From Haloferula sp. BvORR071 (lineage in GTDB: Bacteria; Verrucomicrobiota; Verrucomicrobiia; Verrucomicrobiales; Akkermansiaceae), in NCBI RefSeq assembly GCF_000739615.1, contig NZ_BATP01000007.1, positions 124,001 through 188,000 on the forward strand: a stretch of DNA of 64,000 nucleotides, read 5' to 3'. Under the pieces are notes generated by a model. It was not told the origin of the DNA. It did no database searches and worked only from the letters and a program-made list of their open reading frames with translations. Numbering within the stretch: position 1 is the first letter of the stretch; each line of letters begins with the position of its first letter. A program made the translations under genes and the position numbers. This document shows positions 57,994-64,000 of this stretch, piece by piece.

Positions 57994-59571
57994 CTAGCGA
58001 CCGAGCTCCCCATCCACCATCCGCCAGATGCCGAGCGGATTGCCATCCTGCAGCTCCGGCGCGAGGCAGGAGTCGGGGAAGGACTGGTAGCAGACGGCGC
58101 GAACGAAGCGGTGGATCGACATGGTGCCGACCGAGGTACTACGACCGTCGGAAGTGGAGGGATAGGGGCCGCCGTGGACCATGGCGTGACAGACTTCCAC
58201 GCCGGTGGGGAAGCCGTTGAAGATGACGCGACCGGCCTTATTGGCGAGAGACTGGACCAAGGAGGAATGAGCGGTGAGCTCGGCCTCAGTGCCGTGGATG
58301 GTGGCGGTGAGCTGGCCTTCGAGTTCCGGGATCGTCGCTGCGATTTCTTCCAGCGTGCCGCGAACGATCAAGGCAGCAGGACCAAACATTTCCCCTTGGA
58401 GGAGATCCTCTTCAAGGAAGCGGCGGACGGAGACCGAAAACACGGCGGCGGCACCGGGGCCATTGCCATTCGGAGCCGCGCTGCGGGCAATCGTCTCCAC
58501 GCCGGGGGTACCGGCGAAGGCCTCGACCGCGTCAACGTAGGCCTTGGCGATCCCCTCGCTGAGCATCACGCCAGGCATCGAGGTGCCGACGAGTTGCTTG
58601 AGACGATCGAGGAAAACGAAGCCGCTTCCCTCCGGCAGAAAGATCAGCCCGGGATTGGTGCAGAACTGGCCGACGCCAAGTGTCAGAGAATTGAAGAAGG
58701 CTTCCGCAAGTGCCGCTTCGCCGCGCTCCAAGGCACCCGGAAGGATGACTACCGGATTGACCGAGCTCATCTCCGCATAGACAGGAATCGGCTGCGGGCG
58801 GCTGGCGGCGGCCTTCATGAGGGCCGTGCCACCACTGCGCGAACCGGTGAAGCCGACCGCTTGGATGACCGGATGCTGGACCACCGGGACGCCGACCGCG
58901 CGACCACCGCCGTAGAGCAGCGAGAAGACACCTTCCGGCATGTTGGTCACCACTGCGGCACGCATCACCGCTTGAGCGACGATCTCCGCGACGCCGGGGT
59001 GCGCGTGATGCGCGACCACCACGACAGGGCAGCCCGCGGCGAGGGCAGCCGCAGTATCGCCGCCCGCGACCGAGAAGGCCATCGGGAAGTTGCTGGCGCA
59101 GAAGACTGCCACCGGGCCGAGCGGGCGTAGCATGGAGCGGATATCCGCCTTCGGCAGCGGCTGGCGCTCAGGCTGGGCTTTCTCGATGCGGGCATCGACC
59201 CAGGAACCTTCCTCGATCAAGGCGGCGAAGAGTCGGAGCTGGCCGGTGGTGCGGACAGTCTCACCACGCAGACGGGCATCCGGTAGGCCAGTCTCCATCA
59301 CACCACGTTCGGCGATATCATCCACCACGCCCTCGATCTGCTCGGCAATGGCGCGCAGGAAGGCCCCGCGCTCCTTGCCGGAAAGCGCCGAGTAAGCCGG
59401 GAAGGCGGCAGCGGCCAGATCGATCGCTTGGTCGACTTCTTCCGGCGTCGCGGAGAGATAGACCGGTTCGAGCTTGGCACCACTGGCGGCGTGGACCGCT
59501 TGGCCCGCTGCGGTAGAGCCGGTGCCGCGAGCGTAGCCGATGACCGAGGTGCCGGAGAGAGTGGATTTCAT
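57994..59571 (-). CDS. 2,5-dioxopentanoate (alpha-ketoglutarate semialdehyde) dehydrogenase
   Basis: 525 residues, the long form of aldehyde dehydrogenase usual for this activity. FCASNFPMAFSVAGGDTAAALAAGCPVVV binds NAD(P), GFTGSRSGG is the nucleotide loop, Glu267 (YAEMSSVNPVVIL) and catalytic Cys304 (LGVGQFCTNPG) are present. In the hydroxyproline pathway it oxidises alpha-ketoglutarate semialdehyde to 2-oxoglutarate. It follows the deaminase gene by 45 bp on the same strand; a pyrimidine-rich leader repeat precedes its start. Confidence 0.9.
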   Translation of the reverse strand: MKSTLSGTSVIGYARGTGSTAAGQAVHAASGAKLEPVYLSATPEEVDQAIDLAAAAFPAYSALSGKERGAFLRAIAEQIEGVVDDIAERGVMETGLPDARLRGETVRTTGQLRLFAALIEEGSWVDARIEKAQPERQPLPKADIRSMLRPLGPVAVFCASNFPMAFSVAGGDTAAALAAGCPVVVVAHHAHPGVAEIVAQAVMRAAVVTNMPEGVFSLLYGGGRAVGVPVVQHPVIQAVGFTGSRSGGTALMKAAASRPQPIPVYAEMSSVNPVVILPGALERGEAALAEAFFNSLTLGVGQFCTNPGLIFLPEGSGFVFLDRLKQLVGTSMPGVMLSEGIAKAYVDAVEAFAGTPGVETIARSAAPNGNGPGAAAVFSVSVRRFLEEDLLQGEMFGPAALIVRGTLEEIAATIPELEGQLTATIHGTEAELTAHSSLVQSLANKAGRVIFNGFPTGVEVCHAMVHGGPYPSTSDGRSTSVGTMSIHRFVRAVCYQSFPDSCLAPELQDGNPLGIWRMVDGELGR

Positions 59572-59616
59572 GAAGGAGACAGAAGGCAGGAAGACCGAAG
59601 ACGCAAGACTAGAAGC

Positions 59617-60522
59617 TTACACTGCAGGAGCAGTGGCGATGGCCTTCTCGATGATCGCGGTGGCATCGGCCAGCTCCTTGCCTTCGAGTTCGAGGCGCGG
59701 CGGGCGGACGCGGTTGTTGCCGAACTTGCCGCCGCTGGCGAGGTTCTGCTGCAGCTTGATGAGCTGGACGAACTTCACCACGGTATCCATGCGCAGCATC
59801 TCGAGCATCCAGGTGTAGATCGGCATCGCTTCCTCGACCTTGCCGCTGGTGCCGAGGTCCCAGAGCTTCACGTTGTGCTTCGGGAAAGCACCGCCCACGC
59901 CGGTGATCCAGAACTTCGCGCCCATCGCGGCACCTTCCAGCGCGCAGTCATCCACTCCCACGCCAAGCGCCAGGCGATCGCCACAGAGCTCGCGGATACC
60001 GGCAATGCGGCGCGCGTCGGTGGAGGATTCCTTCACGGACTCTACGTTCGCATGCTCGTCCGCCAGCTCCTTGATGTGCTTCGGCGTGAAGTCGGTCTTA
60101 TACGCCACCGGATTATTGTAGATGATGCAGGGCAGATCGGTCGCGGAGATCACGGCGGACATGTGCGCCTTCATCTCGCGCCAATCGGAGGCGTAGAGGT
60201 AGGGCGGCAGGACCATCAGACCGCGGCAGCCATTGTCCTTCGCGGCCTTCGCGATATCGACCGCCTCCTTGGTGGAGAGCGATGCCACACCCGGGATGAT
60301 CGGTGTGCCCGGCAGGGCTTCCACATACATCTTCTGCAACCCCACCTTCTCCGCGAAGCTCAGCGTGGCACCCTCGCCGAGCGAGCCATGGCAAACGATC
60401 GCGGTGCAGCCGTTCTCGACCAGCCACTTGCCGTGCTCGGCCATCTGGGCGTGGTCGATCGTCAGATCGGCGTTGAACTGGGTGAGGGTGGCGGGCATGA
60501 CGCCCTTCCATTCGATGCTCAT
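59617..60522 (-). CDS. DapA-family deaminase, likely 1-pyrroline-4-hydroxy-2-carboxylate deaminase
   Basis: 301 residues of the DHDPS/NAL TIM-barrel family. The Schiff-base lysine is Lys164 in NVESVKESSTDARR, and the partner tyrosine is in CIIYNNPVAYKTDF (Tyr135). The N-terminal substrate loop reads CHGSLGEGATLS. In this gene context the reaction is deamination of 1-pyrroline-4-hydroxy-2-carboxylate to alpha-ketoglutarate semialdehyde. It is 30 bp after the epimerase gene and 45 bp before the dehydrogenase gene, so the three form one operon. Confidence 0.9.
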   Translation of the reverse strand: MSIEWKGVMPATLTQFNADLTIDHAQMAEHGKWLVENGCTAIVCHGSLGEGATLSFAEKVGLQKMYVEALPGTPIIPGVASLSTKEAVDIAKAAKDNGCRGLMVLPPYLYASDWREMKAHMSAVISATDLPCIIYNNPVAYKTDFTPKHIKELADEHANVESVKESSTDARRIAGIRELCGDRLALGVGVDDCALEGAAMGAKFWITGVGGAFPKHNVKLWDLGTSGKVEEAMPIYTWMLEMLRMDTVVKFVQLIKLQQNLASGGKFGNNRVRPPRLELEGKELADATAIIEKAIATAPAV

Positions 60523-60552
60523 GATATCGGTCGGTGCTTGGTGGTTGTTAGA

Positions 60553-61509
60553 TCAGATCGGGCTGGGAATGCCGTGACGGAAAGGATCGGAGGGATCGAA
60601 GAAGTAGATGGACTCGCCATTGACCCAGGCGCGGCCGGTGACGTGCGGGATGACCTTGCCGTCCGGCAGCTCTTCCACGCGGCCTTCGAAAACGGTGTCG
60701 AGGATGCTGGCCTGCTTCCAGATCTGGCCGGGCTTCAGCTTGCCGGCGGCGTGCAGGCTGGCGAGCTTCGCGCTGGTGCCGGTGCCGCAGGGCGAGCGGT
60801 CGTAGGCCTTGCCCGGGCAGAGGACGAAGTTGCGGCTATCGGACTTCGCCGGATCCGAGGGCGGGCCGAAGGACTCGATGTGGTCGATCTCCATCCCGTT
60901 CGCACCCGTGATGCCTTGATCTTCGAGCGCCTGGCGGACGGACCAAGTGAAATTTGTTAGAGCCTCCAGGTTCTTGAAATCCACCGCCGGCCCCTGGTCC
61001 TCGATCAGGAAGAACCAATTGCCGCCCCAGGAAATGTCACCGGTCACAGTCCCCCACCCCGGCACTTCCACCGCCACTCCGGTGGCGAGGCGGTAGCTCG
61101 GGACATTGGCCACGGTCACGGAGCCATCCGGGTGCAACTTGGCCACCACCACGCCCACCGGCGTATCGATGCGGTGCTCGCCCGGGGCAATTCGCCCGAG
61201 ATGCGCCAGAGTCACCGCCAAGCCGATGGTGCCGTGGATGCACATGTTCAGCGTGGAGACATTGTTGAAGAAGATCACCCCGCAGCAGCAGTCCGGCTCG
61301 TGGGGCTCCACCAGCAGCGCGCCAACCATCGCCTCGTGGCCACGCGGCTCGTTGCAGACGGCGCTGCGCAGCCAGTCATGCTCCTCGCGCATGCGGCGGG
61401 CCTTTTCCGCGAGTGTGCCATTGCCGAGATTCGGGCCGCCCTCGATGACCACGCGGGTGGGCTCGCCTTCGGTATGGGAATCAATGACACGCAATCGCGG
61501 GGAACTCAT
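60553..61509 (-). CDS. 4-hydroxyproline 2-epimerase (proline racemase family)
   Basis: 318 residues. The two catalytic cysteines of this cofactor-free family are Cys90 in LNMCIHGTIG and Cys241 in DRSPCGTGTSAKLA; having both fits an epimerase rather than a trans-3-hydroxyproline dehydratase, where the first is a Ser/Thr. The usual MCGHG is here MCIHG. Other conserved parts: IDSHTEGEPTRVV and HVTGRAWVNG. It converts trans-4-hydroxy-L-proline to cis-4-hydroxy-D-proline, the entry step of the pathway. First gene of the minus-strand operon, divergent from the AraC-type regulator. Confidence 0.9.
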   Translation of the reverse strand: MSSPRLRVIDSHTEGEPTRVVIEGGPNLGNGTLAEKARRMREEHDWLRSAVCNEPRGHEAMVGALLVEPHEPDCCCGVIFFNNVSTLNMCIHGTIGLAVTLAHLGRIAPGEHRIDTPVGVVVAKLHPDGSVTVANVPSYRLATGVAVEVPGWGTVTGDISWGGNWFFLIEDQGPAVDFKNLEALTNFTWSVRQALEDQGITGANGMEIDHIESFGPPSDPAKSDSRNFVLCPGKAYDRSPCGTGTSAKLASLHAAGKLKPGQIWKQASILDTVFEGRVEELPDGKVIPHVTGRAWVNGESIYFFDPSDPFRHGIPSPI

Positions 61510-61552
61510 GGGTAGCGCAAGCAGAATAGCCTCAAGGTCTAGGCGAAAGCAC

Positions 61553-61591
61553 TAGCACCGGCCCCCGAATCCGTATAGGCAGGCGGTGCTA
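61553..61591. promoter_or_regulatory. Inverted repeat in the divergent hydroxyproline promoter region
   Basis: TAGCACCG (61553-61560) and CGGTGCTA (61584-61591) are perfect inverted halves whose centres are 31 bp apart, about three helical turns. Candidate binding sites for the AraC-type regulator. Confidence 0.45.
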
Positions 61592-61609
61592 AGATCTCCG
61601 GAGAAAATC

Positions 61610-62359
61610 ATGACTCCCGCAGCCCGGCTCCGCAAAAGTTTCTTCGAGTCCCTGGACGGAATGCCGCCGGTGGACAGCCTCTTCGACGCGGTGCCTGACA
61701 TCGTGTTCTTCGTGAAGGACATCCACGGCCGCTACATGGCGGTGAATGAGACCCTGGCAAGCCGCTGCGGGCTGAAGGACAAGGAGAGCGCCATCGGGCT
61801 CACCGCCGAGCAGCTTTTTCCGCCGCCGCTCGGCGAGGGCTTCGCCTCGCAGGACAAGGAGATTCTCAAGACCGGCCACGGCATCCGCGATCACCTGGAG
61901 CTGCACCTTTATGCCGGCGGCCGGCGCGGCTGGTGCCTGACCTTCAAAGAAGCCGTGCGTGGGAAGGATGGCAGTATCATCGGCGTCTGTGGAATCTCGC
62001 GCGACCTCCATGGCCCGCACGACCGGCAGGAGGACTTCGCGGCGATGTCGAAGGCGATCGATCACATCCATAAGCATTTCGAGGAGCCGCTGCGCCTGCC
62101 ACAGTTGGCGGAGATGGCGGGATTGTCGGTCTATCAGTTCGACCAGCGAATCCGCGCACTCTTTCACGTGACCGCCGGGCAGTATCTGGTGAAGGTGCGG
62201 ATCGATGCAGCTTGTGATCGCTTGGCGCAGACGGAGGAGGTGATTGCGCAGATCGCGCTGAGCTGCGGGTATTCGGATCAGTCGGCGTTCTCAAGGCAAT
62301 TCAAGCAGGCGGTGGGGATCAGCCCGCTGGCTTACCGGAAGAAGATGCAGGGGAACTGA
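61610..62359 (+). CDS. PAS-AraC transcriptional regulator of hydroxyproline use
   Basis: 249 residues from ATG at 61610, which has GGAG 6 nt upstream; a GTG at 61586 lies in the likely operator. The N-terminal PAS domain (about 20-140, SLFDAVPDIVFFVKDIHGRYMAVNETLASRCGLKDKESAIGLTAEQLFP) is a sensory module. The C-terminal AraC DNA-binding domain has two helix-turn-helices (LRLPQLAEMAGLSVYQFDQRIRALF and IAQIALSCGYSDQSAFSRQFKQAVGISPLAYRKKM). Its divergent position suggests activation of the epimerase operon and perhaps the dehydrogenase gene at 62556. Confidence 0.88.
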   Translation: MTPAARLRKSFFESLDGMPPVDSLFDAVPDIVFFVKDIHGRYMAVNETLASRCGLKDKESAIGLTAEQLFPPPLGEGFASQDKEILKTGHGIRDHLELHLYAGGRRGWCLTFKEAVRGKDGSIIGVCGISRDLHGPHDRQEDFAAMSKAIDHIHKHFEEPLRLPQLAEMAGLSVYQFDQRIRALFHVTAGQYLVKVRIDAACDRLAQTEEVIAQIALSCGYSDQSAFSRQFKQAVGISPLAYRKKMQGN

Positions 62360-62373
62360 TGGCGGCGTAGCCT

Positions 62374-62529
62374 CCCTCGGGCTGCTGAGATGATTCGCAG
62401 CTTTTGAGTGAAGGGTGAGGTCGGCAGTTGGAGTGGGATGGGGCGATCCTAGCGGGCCGCTTCCGCACGCCTGAGATGCATGATCCACCTTGCACTCGAA
62501 AGCTGCGAATCATCGCAGCAGTCCGAGGG
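62374..62529. repeat. 156-bp element with 37-bp inverted ends
   Basis: 62374-62410 and 62493-62529 are inverted copies with 34 of 37 positions matching, including CTGCGAATCAT and GCAGC segments. The 82-bp middle has no coding signal. It sits between convergent genes (regulator and dehydrogenase). Consistent with a MITE-like insertion or a very large bidirectional hairpin. Confidence 0.7.
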
Positions 62530-62555
62530 CCTGCGGCTTCACTTGGGTGGACCAC

Positions 62556-63812
62556 TCAGGCAAACCTCTCCAGCCCCATCTGCCCGATCGGACGGAACGG
62601 AGCCTCCCCAGCTAACAGATCCGCGACCAGCCTACCGCTGACCGGACCAAGACTCAGGCCCATCATCGCGTGGCCGCCGGCGACGATCAGATTCGGCAGT
62701 CGCTTGCTGCGCCCGAGATACGGGATGCCGTCCGGAGATACCGGTCGCAGACCCGCCCATGGCTTCACGCTCTCGAAGTCTTTCTCGGAAAACTTCGGAT
62801 AGTAGGCATTCACCGACTTGATGATTCCCCTCACCCGCGGCGCGTTGATCGAAAGATCCAGCCCACCCACCTCCATGGTGCCGGCAAAGCGCAGCTTCCC
62901 ATCCATCGGGGTGATCGCGACCTTGGCCTCGACGAAGATTGAGCAGATCTGCGGGAGCTCCGGCGGCGTGGGCATGGTGAGTGAGTAGCCTTTGCCTGCT
63001 TGCAACGGCAGCTTGATGCCCACCTTCTCTAACAATTCGGCCGTCCACGAGCCGCCGGCGATCACGAATTCCTCGCCCTCGAAGCGCCGGCCGCCGCCGC
63101 TGAGCGCGGTGATCTTGCCGCCCTTGGTCTCGATCGAATCAATGGTCACGCCGCTGGCGAACTCCGCGCCGAGTGCCGCCACCCGCTTGCGCAGCGAGGC
63201 CATGAAACGCACCGGTTCCAGATGGCAGTCCTGCGGGAAATACACCGCACCGGCGATGTCCATGGTGATGTCCGGATCGAGTTTCGCGGCGGCCGCGGCG
63301 TCCACGACTTCCGCTTGCAGGCCGATCTCGCGGGCTTCCGCGCCGACCTCCGCTTCCTCATCCAGGCCCTTGGCCGTTTTGCAGAGCATCAGCATCCCCC
63401 GCTTCTGCAGGCCGATGTCTTCCTCGCCATTGAGCTCCTCGAAGAGGCGGCGGCTCTCCAGATTCAGGTCGCGCAGCAGCTCGCGGGTGGCCGCCACGTG
63501 CTTCGCATTCGAGTGCTGGTAGAAAAGCCAGCCCCAGCGAGCGAGTCCGAAATCCACCCGCGGGCGCACATAGAAAGGGCTCTCCGGAGTGAACATCCAG
63601 CGCAGGCCCTTTGAAATCATGCCCGGGGCAGCCAGCGGGATGAAGTGACTCGGCACGATCATCCCGGCATTGCCCATCGAGCAATTGTCGCCGCCCGCCG
63701 CCTCGCGCTCGATCACCGTGACGGAAAAACCGCGTTTGAGCGCGTAGTAGGCGGAGCACAGACCGATCACCCCGCCGCCGAGAATGACCACGCGGTTGTT
63801 GCGAGGGTTCAC
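62556..63812 (-). CDS. DadA-type FAD-dependent D-hydroxyproline dehydrogenase
   Basis: 418 residues of the DAO family. The FAD-binding Rossmann motif is VVILGGGVIGLCSAYYALKRG, followed by the family's VIEREAAGGDNCSMGNAGMIVPSH, and the C-terminal GLRPVSPDGIPYLGRS and VAGGHAMMGLSLGPVSGRLVADL. It should oxidise cis-4-hydroxy-D-proline to 1-pyrroline-4-hydroxy-2-carboxylate, feeding electrons to the respiratory chain or to oxygen. Its role follows from the neighbours; general D-amino-acid dehydrogenase activity remains possible. Convergent with the AraC-type gene. Confidence 0.9.
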   Translation of the reverse strand: MNPRNNRVVILGGGVIGLCSAYYALKRGFSVTVIEREAAGGDNCSMGNAGMIVPSHFIPLAAPGMISKGLRWMFTPESPFYVRPRVDFGLARWGWLFYQHSNAKHVAATRELLRDLNLESRRLFEELNGEEDIGLQKRGMLMLCKTAKGLDEEAEVGAEAREIGLQAEVVDAAAAAKLDPDITMDIAGAVYFPQDCHLEPVRFMASLRKRVAALGAEFASGVTIDSIETKGGKITALSGGGRRFEGEEFVIAGGSWTAELLEKVGIKLPLQAGKGYSLTMPTPPELPQICSIFVEAKVAITPMDGKLRFAGTMEVGGLDLSINAPRVRGIIKSVNAYYPKFSEKDFESVKPWAGLRPVSPDGIPYLGRSKRLPNLIVAGGHAMMGLSLGPVSGRLVADLLAGEAPFRPIGQMGLERFA

Positions 63813-63907
63813 GGTGCCATCCTAGCCGCGCGGTCTTGCCGGAGTCTTCAGCAAACGCTCGGGAAACGCGGCATCCCTGGGCAAATCGCCGGGTGACCCC
63901 GCCCGAA

Positions 63908-63939
63908 GCGCCCCCACAGCGCTTTTTTCGGGGCGCTGG
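63908..63939. other. Hairpin near the right edge
   Basis: AGCGCCCC and GGGGCGCT can pair across about 15 nt. The end of the window (from 63813) holds no complete gene; an ATG at 63978 opens a frame cut by the edge (MIRSLVA), possibly the start of an exported protein. Confidence 0.25.
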
Positions 63940-64000
63940 ACAGCCCCCGGGGGGCCGTGCATCATCCGCGCCCGGAGATGATAAGAAGCTTGGTCGCCCC

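Noticed and set aside
59428-60960. 510-codon open frame on the plus strand
   Set aside because: Antisense to the deaminase and neighbouring genes of the hydroxyproline operon; no protein-like features.
63978-64000. Possible start of a next gene (ATG ATA AGA AGC...)
   Set aside because: Only seven codons remain before the edge, and GGAG touches the ATG without spacing, so it cannot be supported.
1-64000. tRNA, rRNA, tmRNA, CRISPR arrays, prophage or insertion sequences
   Set aside because: None was recognised by reading both strands; small structured RNAs cannot be fully excluded without a covariance search.

Overview
The window looks like a piece of a GC-rich (roughly 65 % by eye) chromosome from the phylum Verrucomicrobiota, most likely a Luteolibacter/Haloferula-type member of the Verrucomicrobiales. 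This is an inference from the gene families and their style: many secreted hydrolases with a sulfatase, FG-GAP/EF-hand and RHS proteins, a LuxR regulator and a secretin-tailed protein of the kind seen in that group, and GGGCCTTCAGCCC-type intergenic repeats. No phage, insertion sequence, CRISPR array, rRNA or tRNA gene was recognised.

Layout. 1-3846: a membrane-anchored transglutaminase-core protein (cut by the left edge) and a GH30 glycosidase. 3890-12069 (minus strand): a giant FG-GAP/EF-hand protein, an operon of a secretin-tailed secreted protein with a histidine kinase and response regulator, and a HAD phosphatase. 12076-16824: infC (IF-3, apparently with an ATC start), thrS and a sulfatase. 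16974-23834: serine hydrolase, TauE/SafE permease, UDP-glucose dehydrogenase and three secreted proteins of unknown function. 24056-26180: an AT-richer accessory island with a PIN-domain protein diverging from a DUF2971 protein. 26272-36989: core genes (rsmB, LuxR regulator, pnp-rpsO, acyltransferase, smpB, rpoZ) with a parDE toxin-antitoxin pair coupled to a secreted protein. 37332-43386: alkaline phosphatase, a lipoprotein and a pqiA-pqiA-pqiB-pqiC MCE transport operon. 43656-49757: a 2033-residue RHS protein. 50015-51647: a pseudopilin-like protein, ndk and an MnmM-like methyltransferase.

Two catabolic loci close the window. At 51686-57685 a GntR/LacI-type regulator with two operator palindromes 21 bp apart diverges from a four-gene operon (sugar MFS transporter, unknown protein, GH172/DUF2961, GH32), best read as fructan or fructo-oligosaccharide use. 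At 57994-63812 lies a complete set for hydroxyproline breakdown: 4-hydroxyproline 2-epimerase, a DapA-like deaminase, 2,5-dioxopentanoate dehydrogenase and a DadA-type D-amino-acid oxidoreductase, with a PAS-AraC regulator beside them.

The most unexpected signals are non-coding. Four families or types of short palindromic element lie between genes; the main one (nine copies) shows compensatory stem changes and often sits on stop codons. The heptamer TGTTAGA/TCTAACA occurs at least 18 times, mostly inside genes, where it forces otherwise rare Leu codons; about two would be expected from base composition. Other points of note are the ATC start of infC, a 12-bp hairpin between rpsO and pnp, an RHS protein with cysteine-rich tandem repeats and an HEAAH motif, and the PIN/DUF2971 pair.
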